22,643 bases of DNA, from the IMG/VR virus record IMGVR_UViG_3300022911_000066, positions 1-22,643 of that record; one strand, 5' to 3'. Positions 1-8,928 of this stretch are shown in pieces. The stretch is from a virus. Below the pieces are notes generated by a model. It was not told the DNA's origin, made no database searches, and saw only the letters and a list, made by a program, of their open reading frames with translations. Within the stretch, counting starts at the first letter, position 1. Every line of letters starts with the position of its first letter. Both the position numbers and the translations under genes were made by a program.

Positions 1-3000
1 CCGGCACTTCTTCGTGCATGACTTCCAAGATACCCATGCGGGTCCACAGTTCTTCGATGGCGAGCAACTGCCAGCGCTTCAACAGATGCCGCGCGCCAGG
101 ATCGGGCAGATTGGGATCGGTCAGCCGCGCGTCGCTCAGCGTCTTGCGCCAGTTGCGCATGCGCTGGACAAGGGTCTTGAACGGCGCGAGCGGCTTGTTC
201 TTGACGTTCAACTTGCCCCACACCTTCGGGTCGCTTGTCCCGCTGGTGGACGCCCGCGCCGCCGCGACCGAGCCGAAAAGCGCCTCGTCCCGATAGCCGT
301 TGATCACATGCTCAAGCGCGGCAAAGATATTCAGGCGCTCCGCATCCTTGGGGAACGTGTTGCGCAAGCGCTCGCCATTGTTGGACAGATAAGCCTCATC
401 CGGCATGACAACGCCGCGCGGGTCGATGCCCTGCATCGTCATGGTCTGCGCGAGATACGCCTCCATGGTGCGCGCGAAAAGTTCTTCCTCTTTGAGCCAG
501 TAGGGGTCGCCCATGTTTTCGGCCCCCTGGACGAATTTGCTTTTGCCGATATTGAGGCCCGGGATTTCTTGTCCCGTCCCCATGGCGTCCAGGATGTTTT
601 GCGCGTTTTTCGCGCCAGGGGTCGGGCTCCCCGCCTTGTTCACTTCCGCCGCCTTGATTTGCAAGGCGATCTTGGTCGCGGCGATTTCGCCATGATCGTG
701 GAACATCGTGTTGAGCAAGTGCCCGATGCGCTGCGCCAGCGGATCGTTGGCGCTAAACGTCCCGAGGCGTCCGAGCTTGGTCGAAAGAAAATGCGCGTTC
801 TTGTTGTTGGTGATGTAGTCGGCAATGGCATGGTCGAAGGCGTGGCCCCACTCATGGCCGAAGACATTGCTGCGGCCCCGGACGGTGATCGTGCGGGTGC
901 CCGGGTGGTAAGTGCCGTAACCCGTCGAGCGCGATGTCAGCGGCTCCAGCACAAGATCGACCTTGCCGCCGAGGCTCGCCATTTCGACCGGGAATTGCAG
1001 CGCGTACATCATATTTTGCGCGACGTGATGCAGCTCTAGCAGCACGTTGCGCGCGTCGAACTTGGTGCGGTCGCCCACCACTGTCACGTCCCGGAAACCA
1101 AACGTCTCCTTGACTTGATTGCGCAGCACTTCGATCTGCGTCTCAATGCCCTGGTTCACAATGCGATTGGCGTAGTCCAAGGCGTCCGCGTGGTTCATGC
1201 CGAGATTGTGTTCGGCGTGTTCGACAAAAGCGTCCCGGACATTGGGCGTGAAACGCTGGAATTTGTAATCGTCAAAAGTCCTTTGCTCCGCGTCATGCCT
1301 GGGCGGGTTGAGATCGACAGGCCGCGCCTTGCGCTTGCGCTTGGCGAGCAATTCGCGCCGGGCGTTGACGCGGTTCGCCAACTGTCCCGGGCTTGCGCCC
1401 GACTGCTGGAGCTTGGTGATCTGATCGTTAGCTTTGTCGAGAAGCGCCTGGTCTTCGGCGGCCAGGGGCTCAAACTCTTCTTCCGGCGTCTCTTGACCCG
1501 CGACATCTTCTTTGGGTTCACCCGCCTTGTCGAACAAGGCTTCCTGTGTGCCGCTGCGGATTTGCTTGAGGATATGCGCCGGGTTGGGCTTGTCCGGTTC
1601 AAACCCGATAAAGGTTTCCTGCGGTGTGAAATTGTGGGCGGCTTGCAAATAGTCATGCAAAATGCCGGTCAGCCCCTTGGCGCTGTTCAAGCGCGTCATG
1701 CTGTCATTGTAGAAGCTGCGGTAAAGCTGTTCCGTCACCGCTTCGATAGGACCGCGATCAAGGTCAAGCTGGTTGACCATGTCGCTGGGCGTGATCTTGC
1801 CGCCGCTCTCCCTCTGCTGGCGCACCATGTCGAGCGCCTGGGTAAGCTGCTTGGTTATGTCGAACTCTGCCGGGATTTCGTCCGCCGCGATCCGGGCTTT
1901 CATCTTGGCCCATTGCGGCGCGACATCGGCCAGGGAATTGGTGATGCCGCGCGTGTCGTCGTTCGGGTCTTCCAGGGCGCGCTTGAGCATGTCGTCATGC
2001 CCGTAGGCTTTGGCGAGCATCGCGCCTTTCAAGCGCTGTTGTCCCACCTTGGACAAGCCCGTCCCGTCTTCGTTGATCACCGCCGCGCGCTCGGTTTCCG
2101 GGAGCGTCTGGAGCCAGGCGCGTTCTGACCGGGGATCGCCGGGGACATAGCGGGACATCATGTCGTCATTGATATTGGCCGCATCGACTTTCGCTTGTTC
2201 GACGGCGCTCATCGACATGGCGCGCGAGACGTTGCTGTCCCGGGCAAGTTTGATTTCGGCTTCGGGCGTCATTTGTCCCGTGCGGCGGACCAGGACAGGA
2301 TTTGTCACCCCCGGCGGGATTTCGTGCCCGGCGTCTTTGATCGCCTGGACATAGCCTTGATATTTGTCGGGATGCTTTTCCGCTGCTGCCTTGATCGCGG
2401 CGAAGCGCCCGTTGCCCGCCAGGACTGTTCCGTCTGCATTGACGATAGGCGCACCGCGCTCCGCGACATCGCTTTCCATAAGGTGACGCGGATCGAGGTT
2501 GCCCGCGATCTTGCCGATCTGCGCGGCGGACGCGGCGCTTGTCTCCCGGTTGCGCGGCTGGCGCGGATCGCCAATTGCCGGGTGCGAAAGCTGAGACGCA
2601 TCGACGACTTCGTAGGTGACGGGATGAGTTTCGCCGGTCGAAGCCAGCACCGCGCCGGTTTTCTTTGTCCCAGGCACTTGTCCCGGCGCTGGCGCTGCTG
2701 GCGCTACGGCGGCGGGCTCGTCCTGGACGCCGACGAACGCGGCCTTGGGTTGTTCTCCTGCTGAAACATCTCCATCTGTGTTGGCCGCTTCGGGGGGTAG
2801 TGGAACGCTAGATGCTCCACCAAGTCCGATATTCCCAGCCTGATCGCCAGGGAGCCCGGCAATGTCCGGTTGTCCTCCAGGTCTAACAGTTGTTCCAGCG
2901 CCTTTGCTTGAAATTGGAGCTTCTGGAGTGACGGGGGCATTGGCTGCTGTGGAAACAGGTCCATTGGGTTGCTCCTGTGCGGCGGGCTGCGGTTCGGGTT

Positions 3001-4861
3001 GCGGCTGCGGCTCTGGCTGCGGTTCGGGCTGCGGCTGCGCCTCGGTGCGCCCGCGCTCGCGAATACCAAGGCCGCCCATTTTGCCGGGATGATTTTCGAT
3101 CTCGAAAATCTGGTCCGGGGACTGTTGCTGCATTTTCAGGATAGTGCGCGCGACCGCGACGTGATCCTTCTCGCCAAAGCGCAGCGGACCGCCCTGGTCG
3201 GACATAACGAAGCCGCGATCATCGACATGGAAACGCCCGTCCGCGTCTTGTCCCTTGGGCGTGGCGCTATGGAGATCGTCATTGTCGCGCGGTTGCCGCC
3301 AAGACGGCTGCTCCTGCGTTCGCTGCTGGTTGCGCTGAAAGAAGTTGCGAAGGACTTCCGCTTCGGTGGCGGCGCGCTTCACGCCGCGCAGCGCGGCATG
3401 CCCGCCGCCGAGCGCCAGGCCCGCGACAACGTCTTGTCCCACACCGCGCAGCAACTCCTCGCCGCTCGGCAATTTGTCCCCGGTGACAAGCGGGACGCCG
3501 ATGCGGGTCGCCGTGCCGACTGCGGGCATAACTGGGAAAGCCGTGAACAGCATCTTGGCGACGGCGTTCTTGAACGGCGCATAGGCGAAGGCCGGGGCGC
3601 TGAGCCCGGCGATCCCGCCTTCGGTGGCCGCGCGTTTCCACGCATAGTCCACGGCCTCCTCGTGGCTCATGCCCTGCGCGCGTCCCGCTTTGTAGCCTGG
3701 GACAAGGCCCTGCGCGGTGCCGACAACGGTCATTGCCGCGCCGCCGCCGAGCATGGGACCGACTGGCCCGGCTTCCGGCAACAGTGCTCCGCCCGCCGCT
3801 GCGCCCGCGACGCCCGCCGTCAGCATCGGATAAGAATGCCCCATGCCATAGGCGACTTCGCCCATGAAACTACGCGGCTCAGGCTCTACGGACATCGGCT
3901 GATCGGTAAAGGCTTGGCCGCGCACAACCTGACCGCCTTCGCGTGTCCCCGCTGCAATGCCATGCCCGAGCATCTGAGGGACTTCCTCCATCGAATACCA
4001 GGGAATGTCGGGACGCCACGGCCTCGGCGCGGGGTCGGCGGCGCGATTGGGATCGGCAAAGTCATTCGGGACCAACGTCGCGAGATCGGGCGTCTTCGGG
4101 ATCGGGGACGGAAGGTTCGTTGCGGACAGGGTCGGCGGCGGCTCGGGCGGGAGATTTCTCTCGTCCCAAAACTCGGGAAGCTGGTTTTGCGGGACATCGC
4201 CCAGCGGGGAAAGAAATATCCCGCTGGGCTTCAACGTGGGCGCGGCTTCCTCTTGTCCCAGGACAATGCCGCTCGGGACAAGGGTGGGTTGCGCCGGTTG
4301 CGGCTGCTGCGCGACGAAGACATCCGAGACAGGACTTCCGTCCGGGTTCTCATAGTTGGGCGTGTCGGCCCATTCATCGTTGACCGGGACCGGCGCGGCC
4401 ATAGGCGCAGCCACAGCTTGCGCGCCGCCCATGAACGGCTTGCCGGTGATGTACTCCACATAATCCCGGGTTTCTTTCGGCGCGTTCGCGAGGCCCTGTC
4501 TCTCGACGTTCCCCATGCCCCAGTTGAATTTAGCCGCCGCACCCGCGTAGTCCTGGGCGGCCCCGAGCCGCCGCATATATTTCGCCCCGGCAAAGATCGA
4601 CTGTTTCGCGTCAAACGGATCGATGCCGTATTCCGCCGCCGTCGCGGGCATGAATTGCATGATGCCTTGCGCGCCCTTTGGCGAAACTGCGCGAGGGTTC
4701 AAATTGCTTTCACGCACCCCCTGACGGCGATACTGGACAGGATCGATGCCCTCTTGCTCCGCTGCCTGTCTAAACCATTCGTCATACTCGCTGCCGGGCG
4801 CGGACGCAGAACCGCCGCTGCCAAGGATGATACCGGACGGGACAAGACCGGGGTTGCTCAT
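1..4861 (-). CDS. Giant polyvalent virion protein, partial (transglycosylase + DdrB/ParB-like + HExxH domains)
   Basis: The frame is open from an ATG at 4861 to the window edge: 1,620 codons, C-terminus missing. Residues about 25-140 form an SLT-type lytic transglycosylase: RESNLNPRAVS (catalytic Glu about 51), GAQGIMQFMPATA, and KFNWGMGNV in place of the usual YNAGxGNV. Gly/Ala-rich hydrophobic stretches lie near 333-380 and 470-490. A Pro/Gln/Glu repeat spans about 605-626. Residues about 755-830 match DdrB-like ParB domains (QPRNRE, NLDPRHLMES, GAPIVNADG, then GNGR at 816-819). HEWGHAFDH begins at 1336, with EELFARTMEAY near 1459 as probable third zinc ligand, resembling domains associated with large polyvalent proteins. 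By family knowledge such proteins are packaged and injected, opening peptidoglycan and countering host defence or acting on DNA. The start overlaps the previous stop (ATGA), indicating translational coupling. Domain names are by eye; the role is inferred. Confidence 0.88.
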   Translation of the reverse strand, partial: MSNPGLVPSGIILGSGGSASAPGSEYDEWFRQAAEQEGIDPVQYRRQGVRESNLNPRAVSPKGAQGIMQFMPATAAEYGIDPFDAKQSIFAGAKYMRRLGAAQDYAGAAAKFNWGMGNVERQGLANAPKETRDYVEYITGKPFMGGAQAVAAPMAAPVPVNDEWADTPNYENPDGSPVSDVFVAQQPQPAQPTLVPSGIVLGQEEAAPTLKPSGIFLSPLGDVPQNQLPEFWDERNLPPEPPPTLSATNLPSPIPKTPDLATLVPNDFADPNRAADPAPRPWRPDIPWYSMEEVPQMLGHGIAAGTREGGQVVRGQAFTDQPMSVEPEPRSFMGEVAYGMGHSYPMLTAGVAGAAAGGALLPEAGPVGPMLGGGAAMTVVGTAQGLVPGYKAGRAQGMSHEEAVDYAWKRAATEGGIAGLSAPAFAYAPFKNAVAKMLFTAFPVMPAVGTATRIGVPLVTGDKLPSGEELLRGVGQDVVAGLALGGGHAALRGVKRAATEAEVLRNFFQRNQQRTQEQPSWRQPRDNDDLHSATPKGQDADGRFHVDDRGFVMSDQGGPLRFGEKDHVAVARTILKMQQQSPDQIFEIENHPGKMGGLGIRERGRTEAQPQPEPQPEPQPQPEPQPAAQEQPNGPVSTAANAPVTPEAPISSKGAGTTVRPGGQPDIAGLPGDQAGNIGLGGASSVPLPPEAANTDGDVSAGEQPKAAFVGVQDEPAAVAPAAPAPGQVPGTKKTGAVLASTGETHPVTYEVVDASQLSHPAIGDPRQPRNRETSAASAAQIGKIAGNLDPRHLMESDVAERGAPIVNADGTVLAGNGRFAAIKAAAEKHPDKYQGYVQAIKDAGHEIPPGVTNPVLVRRTGQMTPEAEIKLARDSNVSRAMSMSAVEQAKVDAANINDDMMSRYVPGDPRSERAWLQTLPETERAAVINEDGTGLSKVGQQRLKGAMLAKAYGHDDMLKRALEDPNDDTRGITNSLADVAPQWAKMKARIAADEIPAEFDITKQLTQALDMVRQQRESGGKITPSDMVNQLDLDRGPIEAVTEQLYRSFYNDSMTRLNSAKGLTGILHDYLQAAHNFTPQETFIGFEPDKPNPAHILKQIRSGTQEALFDKAGEPKEDVAGQETPEEEFEPLAAEDQALLDKANDQITKLQQSGASPGQLANRVNARRELLAKRKRKARPVDLNPPRHDAEQRTFDDYKFQRFTPNVRDAFVEHAEHNLGMNHADALDYANRIVNQGIETQIEVLRNQVKETFGFRDVTVVGDRTKFDARNVLLELHHVAQNMMYALQFPVEMASLGGKVDLVLEPLTSRSTGYGTYHPGTRTITVRGRSNVFGHEWGHAFDHAIADYITNNKNAHFLSTKLGRLGTFSANDPLAQRIGHLLNTMFHDHGEIAATKIALQIKAAEVNKAGSPTPGAKNAQNILDAMGTGQEIPGLNIGKSKFVQGAENMGDPYWLKEEELFARTMEAYLAQTMTMQGIDPRGVVMPDEAYLSNNGERLRNTFPKDAERLNIFAALEHVINGYRDEALFGSVAAARASTSGTSDPKVWGKLNVKNKPLAPFKTLVQRMRNWRKTLSDARLTDPNLPDPGARHLLKRWQLLAIEELWTRMGILEVMHEEVP
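2985..3044. repeat. 30-bp tandem repeat, two copies
   Basis: Two adjacent 30-bp units (2985-3014 and 3015-3044) match at 27 of 30 positions. They encode part of the Pro/Gln/Glu-rich spacer of the giant protein, a ten-residue unit of alternating EP and QP. The length keeps the frame. Such repeats can change copy number by slippage. Confidence 0.7.
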
Positions 4862-5097
4862 CTAATCGTGGTGCTCCCTTGTCCCGTGGGGGTCATCGGC
4901 TGGCCGAACAAACTGGAAAGCGGTGTCGGGTTGAGCCCGCCCGAAACTGGCGCGTGCTGCAATCCTGTCGGCGGCGGGACCGGAGCCGCCATGCCGGGAG
5001 CCGTGTTGAAGCCCATGCCCGCGCTTGCGCCAAAAGGCGCAGTCAGCCCGCCGTAGAAAGTTGTCCCGGGATAGATAGCGCGCGGGTCGTTCTTCAT
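4858..5097 (-). CDS. 79-aa Gly/Pro-rich protein coupled to giant protein
   Basis: This small ORF overlaps both neighbours by 4 bp: its ATG shares the TGA of the upstream 566-aa gene, and its own TGA overlaps the ATG of the giant protein. That double ATGA arrangement is the main evidence that it is translated. The product is low in complexity, rich in Gly, Pro, Thr and Ala, with no Cys, no clear membrane segment and no recognisable domain. No strong Shine-Dalgarno precedes it, which fits reinitiation by ribosomes leaving the upstream gene. It also contains the TTGTCCC motif twice on the plus strand (near 4879 and 5061). A small virion or assembly factor acting with the giant protein is possible, but function is unknown. 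Confidence 0.6.
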   Translation of the reverse strand: MKNDPRAIYPGTTFYGGLTAPFGASAGMGFNTAPGMAAPVPPPTGLQHAPVSGGLNPTPLSSLFGQPMTPTGQGSTTIR

Positions 5098-6794
5098 CGC
5101 GCGCCCGCCGCTGCTTCGCGTTGCTTGCGGATCAAGTCCTGTTTCTCTTTCGCATTCAGCGGCACCGCCACGCCGTTATGCACAATCATGGGCGGGCCGC
5201 CGTTCTGGTCGAAGTGGATTTCGCCTTCGCGCGGGTTCTGCACCTGGACGCCCGCGCTTGTGCTCGTCGTTGGCGGCGGCGCGGTCGGCCCGCCGGTCGG
5301 GTTGATCGTGCCGGGCTTGTTGAACACGGTCGTCCCAAGCTCCTCTTTCAAAGGATAAGGCTTGAGCAAATCAATTTTGAAAGCGGGAATATCCCTGCCC
5401 GCATCATCCTTTTTGCCGCTGCCGACAAGCGCGGGGTCTGTCCCTTTCAGCGGTCGTCCGAATGTCCTCCAAAGGGGGATACCAATGTCGGCACCGCCGC
5501 GCTGCCGTTTTGCCGTCACCTTGTCCGGGGTGTCGAGATAACCGTCTTTCTGCAACGACGCCATGGCGCGCTTTTGCGCTTCGCCAAAGTTTTTCTGATT
5601 GACGCGCAGCTTGGGGTCCCGGTTGAACTCTTCCAGGGCGCGCTCGTTCACCGCCGCTTTTGCTTCCGGCGAAAGCTGCGAGACTTCCGTGCGCGGGTCG
5701 TCAAGCAAAAAGCCCTCGCTTTCCTTAACCGGGTACATTTCTTGTGTTGCTCTTTCGAGCAGTTGATCGCGCCGCCCGGACCCTTTTTCCGCGTCTGACG
5801 TGCCGGGCCCTGTGACATGGAAATCCGCCTCGGCGGGCTGGCGATGCGTTCTGATCGCTTCCGCCCGGGTGACAACTTCCGTCTCATTGGGATTAAGTGA
5901 CCCGTCCGGGTTTACTTTGTGGACGGTTGTCGGCGTGAGATTGTGCTGTGTGATCATGCCCGCCGTGTTCGCATCAACGGCGCGATAATCCCTGTAGTTT
6001 TTGTACCATTCATTTTGCGGGACCGAAGTAAGCACGTCCTGCGGGTTAATGACCTGGCGCGGCGTCTGGTCGAACTGCCGCGCGTTCTCCCTGATCTGCC
6101 CGCCCGTGACCATGGCTTGCTGCGCCAGTGTCGTATCAGACGAAAGCATTTCGCCCCGGCCATACGAGGCCAGCCACGCCACGGCGGTAGGCCGGTCGAT
6201 GAGGCCGTACTGTTGCGCTTCATTGATGCCCGCCGCGATGCGAGACGCCAGCGCGTCGCCTGTCAGTCCTTGGCTGACCAAGTTCTGCACAAAACTGTTC
6301 ATGTCGGGCGGCTGCATGCGCGAGCCGTTGGGCTGCGCCAAAACCGTCTGAATAGCGCCGCCATCGGGCCGCGCGGTCGCGGCCTGATCCAGCGGCGACG
6401 GAACAGGGCTGTCTATGTCGGGGTTGTACGGCACGGGCGGAGGAGCGCCGGGCATGCCGCTCGTCACCACATTTGCCATCGCGCCCGGTTGTCCCGGGAC
6501 AACGCCCACACCGGACTTCTGCATCGGCCACGGGCCGGGCGGGACATTCAAGCCGCCCGTGCTCGGGCTAGGTCCGCTAACCTGGGGCGCGGGGCCTTCT
6601 CCCCAAATATGGAGACTGGGCCCGCGCCGCATTGCGTCCAGCTTGATTTGCTGCTCCTCGCTTTTCAGCCGCTCATTGCGCTGTTGCGCGCCCATGAGCC
6701 CCGCCTGTGCGATCTTGGACGGATCGGGAAAGAGCATCGAGCCGAGCGCGTTAAGCCCCTGGTCCCATGACGTGCCTGTGTTGAACTGAGGCAT
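5094..6794 (-). CDS. Probable internal virion (ejection) protein, 566 aa
   Basis: The ATG at 6794 has an AAGGA Shine-Dalgarno 8 nt upstream that overlaps the TAA of the preceding gene. The N-terminus is helical (residues about 1-55, with LFPDPSKIAQAGLMGAQQRNERLKSEEQQ). A Gly/Pro-rich linker follows (about 60-150), then mixed helical sequence with charged segments (about 155-450), and a Pro/Thr-rich tail ending in a charged helix (KEKQDLIRKQREAAAGAR). There are no membrane segments, cysteine clusters or catalytic motifs that I recognise. Its place between tail genes and the giant transglycosylase protein is where podoviruses usually encode internal or ejection proteins, so I infer that role. 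It could equally be an unrelated virion protein. Confidence 0.72.
   Translation of the reverse strand: MPQFNTGTSWDQGLNALGSMLFPDPSKIAQAGLMGAQQRNERLKSEEQQIKLDAMRRGPSLHIWGEGPAPQVSGPSPSTGGLNVPPGPWPMQKSGVGVVPGQPGAMANVVTSGMPGAPPPVPYNPDIDSPVPSPLDQAATARPDGGAIQTVLAQPNGSRMQPPDMNSFVQNLVSQGLTGDALASRIAAGINEAQQYGLIDRPTAVAWLASYGRGEMLSSDTTLAQQAMVTGGQIRENARQFDQTPRQVINPQDVLTSVPQNEWYKNYRDYRAVDANTAGMITQHNLTPTTVHKVNPDGSLNPNETEVVTRAEAIRTHRQPAEADFHVTGPGTSDAEKGSGRRDQLLERATQEMYPVKESEGFLLDDPRTEVSQLSPEAKAAVNERALEEFNRDPKLRVNQKNFGEAQKRAMASLQKDGYLDTPDKVTAKRQRGGADIGIPLWRTFGRPLKGTDPALVGSGKKDDAGRDIPAFKIDLLKPYPLKEELGTTVFNKPGTINPTGGPTAPPPTTSTSAGVQVQNPREGEIHFDQNGGPPMIVHNGVAVPLNAKEKQDLIRKQREAAAGAR
6489..6502. repeat. Head-to-head TTGTCCC palindrome
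   Basis: TTGTCCCGGGACAA is a perfect 14-bp palindrome made of two facing copies of the window-wide heptamer. It lies inside the 566-aa gene (encoding VVPGQ). A second, 17-bp version with one central base, TTTGTCCCGGGGACAAA, lies in the portal gene at 14927-14943. Confidence 0.6.
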
Positions 6795-6805
6795 GGTCTT
6801 TGTCC

Positions 6806-7825
6806 TTATGCCGGAAGAGGAGGACCGAGCGAGCCGCCCGGTTTCAGGAAGCCGGGAAGCGGGCCATACTGCCCCGCGCCCTGCATCAAAGTGCTGCCGA
6901 TGCCGCTGTAAATTCCAGCTATGGCCGCCTTATAGGCTGCGTCGGCTTGCGCTTGCGCCGAGACATTGCCCGCCGTGGTGGTTCTGTTGGCCTGGACAAG
7001 GTCCGCGATGTCCGTCGAATTTTTATATTGCAGCCCGGCGATACCTAGCGCATTTGCGCCGCGTTGGTCCGCGACATCCATCGACGCCTCACCAAAGCGT
7101 CCCGCGTTGTCCCACGCGACTTCTGACGGCGCGAGCAATGTCGGCGCGCTATCCTGGAATAGCTTCGACGCCACCTGGGCGGGCATGATGCCGGTCTGGC
7201 TTTCCTGGACGGCATTCCCCACCAAGTTCATCGGCGCGGCGTAGCTGTTCACTTTCGCCGCCAAGCTGCCGAATTTGCGAATGGTCGCCGCGCTTTCCGC
7301 CGCCCGCCGCTTGAGCGCGGCCTTGGTATAAGGATCGTCGCCCGTGCCGCCCGGCTGATCGGCACCGCTGAGCGGCGCAAGGTTCGACGCGTCGAGCAGC
7401 GTGGCCGCTTGATCCTGCCAGTCCTGTTGCGACTGCGCCAAATTCGCGCCGCTTGTCCTGTCCATAAGCTGATCAGCCGAGGCGAAGCCGATGCTGCGCA
7501 AATACTCCTGTTGCGCATTCAGCCCGCCAAGGACTTTTTCCCGGCCTTCGAGTGCCCCGCGCTGGCTCGTTCGCATCGCCTCCGCGATGCGGCCTTTGTC
7601 TTCCAGCATCCCGGTTTGCGCCGCAACCTCGCCCGTGGTTTGCGCATCGGTTGCCGCCATGCGGGCGGTGAAGCCCTGGTTTTGCGCCCGGGTCTTTTCT
7701 TCGTTTTCCCGGGCAATAGCTTCGGCGGCGGCCTTCGCCGCCTTCGCGCTTTTCGACGCGCCGAAGATCGACAAGCCTAGCCCGGCACCGCCGAGCCCGA
7801 GCGCAATTGCGAGTGGAAGGACCAT
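6806..7825 (-). CDS. Probable internal virion protein with N-terminal glycine-rich membrane-like segment
   Basis: The protein is 339 aa. It starts with a hydrophobic glycine-rich stretch (residues 1-24, LPLAIALGLGGAGLGLSIFG) followed at once by an Ala/Lys/Glu helix (ASKSAKAAKAAAEAIARENEEKTRA). The rest is predicted to be mostly helical with many Ala and Gln residues, ending in a Gly/Pro tail. T7 gp14-type ejection proteins have a similar build, a small helical protein that inserts in the host envelope, though I see no direct sequence match. The ATG at 7825 is supported by AGGGGA 7 nt upstream, overlapping the TAG of the previous gene. An 11-bp gap leads to the next gene. Gp14-like role is an inference from build and position. 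Confidence 0.75.
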   Translation of the reverse strand: MVLPLAIALGLGGAGLGLSIFGASKSAKAAKAAAEAIARENEEKTRAQNQGFTARMAATDAQTTGEVAAQTGMLEDKGRIAEAMRTSQRGALEGREKVLGGLNAQQEYLRSIGFASADQLMDRTSGANLAQSQQDWQDQAATLLDASNLAPLSGADQPGGTGDDPYTKAALKRRAAESAATIRKFGSLAAKVNSYAAPMNLVGNAVQESQTGIMPAQVASKLFQDSAPTLLAPSEVAWDNAGRFGEASMDVADQRGANALGIAGLQYKNSTDIADLVQANRTTTAGNVSAQAQADAAYKAAIAGIYSGIGSTLMQGAGQYGPLPGFLKPGGSLGPPLPA

Positions 7826-7836
7826 GATTTTATCCC

Positions 7837-8928
7837 CTACCGAGTAACGCTGGTCGATCTTGACGAGCCGGGATTTGTCCCGTTCACGCCGCCATAATAG
7901 TAGGCAAGCGAGTTCTGGTTATTCACGCCGCTCATATATCCGCCCGCGCCGCCAAGAAGTCCGGTGAACACGTTCCCCATGGGGCTGACGGTCGGCACCG
8001 CTTTGAGACTGGCGGCGACATCATTCGCGCCGGTCGCGATCCCGGAGATCGTCCGGTTCTGCAAATCGAGAGCGTTGTTCACGTCGCCAATGGTCCCGGT
8101 TTCAATCGGCGGGGCTATCGCTTGCGCCTCCGCGACTTGTCCCAACAAGCCTTTCTTGGCGGCCCCGATATTGGCCCTGAGTGTCGCCGCGCCCGACTGG
8201 GCCTTGCCGGTTTCATCGACAATCGCCTTGCCCTGCGCTTCATCGAGAATGCCGGTCTGGTTGGCAAGCTCCTGGCTGTCGGACAAGCCCTGGCGGGCCA
8301 AGCCGAACAGCATGCCCTTGTTCGCGAGCCCGCGATTATAGCCGAGTTCGTTCCCGGCTTGCGCCATCCAGTCCCGGACATACTGACTGAAATAGTCGTC
8401 GGTGAAGCCGCCGAAGGCTTCATTGATCCGCGTGCTGGCGTCCCCAAGCGCGGAGGTTTGTCCCCGCATATAGACATTGCGCCGCTCCGCCTGTTCGTCG
8501 GACTTTCGCTGGATGTCGTCCCGGATCGCTTTTGTCTCGGCAAGCTGCCGTTCGTTGAAAGCATTGCCCTGCGCCGCGATCTCTTTCGCGGCGGCAATCT
8601 GCCGGTCGGCAATTTGGTTTTGCGAATATTGCTGATAGTCCCCGGTCGTGGTGATGCCCCGGTCAATGGCGTCTTGCGGCAAGCCCGGATCGGCAATCAC
8701 AAGATAGCCGTCGCTGCGCTGGTAGGCTTGCTTATGGTTCGCCGCCGCCATGCGCAAAATGCTGTCACGGTTTGCGATTTGTCCCGGCGTCAATCCGCTC
8801 GTGGCCGTCAGCGCGTTCGGCGCTTGCGGCGGCGCTGCGTTGTTCGCGGCCATGGGATCGGCAAAAAGCGAGCCCGGAGCGAGGGTCTGCTTAGCCGCCT
8901 GTTCCGAATAATATTGTCCTGCGCCCAT
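7837..8928 (-). CDS. Helical virion protein of unknown function, 363 aa
   Basis: The start overlaps the previous gene's stop as TAATG, with GGAGGG 8 nt before the ATG. The first about 60 residues are Ala/Pro-rich and disordered-looking. Residues about 110-270 are rich in Gln, Ala, Glu and Arg and look like long helices or coiled coil (for example QIADRQIAAAKEIAAQGNAFNERQLAETK, written here only as a location near 135-160). The C-terminus from about 310 is Gly/Tyr/Asn-rich (VFTGLLGGAGGYMSG, YYYGGVNGTNPGSS). No enzyme motif is seen. The position between the tail protein and two ejection-type proteins suggests a tail-associated or internal virion protein. I do not recognise a named family. Confidence 0.72.
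   Translation of the reverse strand: MGAGQYYSEQAAKQTLAPGSLFADPMAANNAAPPQAPNALTATSGLTPGQIANRDSILRMAAANHKQAYQRSDGYLVIADPGLPQDAIDRGITTTGDYQQYSQNQIADRQIAAAKEIAAQGNAFNERQLAETKAIRDDIQRKSDEQAERRNVYMRGQTSALGDASTRINEAFGGFTDDYFSQYVRDWMAQAGNELGYNRGLANKGMLFGLARQGLSDSQELANQTGILDEAQGKAIVDETGKAQSGAATLRANIGAAKKGLLGQVAEAQAIAPPIETGTIGDVNNALDLQNRTISGIATGANDVAASLKAVPTVSPMGNVFTGLLGGAGGYMSGVNNQNSLAYYYGGVNGTNPGSSRSTSVTR

Noticed and set aside
2969-5056. Long plus-strand open frame (695 codons) opposite the giant protein
   Set aside because: It is antisense to the giant protein, is of low-complexity Arg/Gly composition, and lacks recognisable motifs. Similar plus-strand frames at 14-1039, 1115-2128, 5919-6770, 9492-10985, 11730-12941, 16697-18121 and 19741-21069 were rejected for the same reason.
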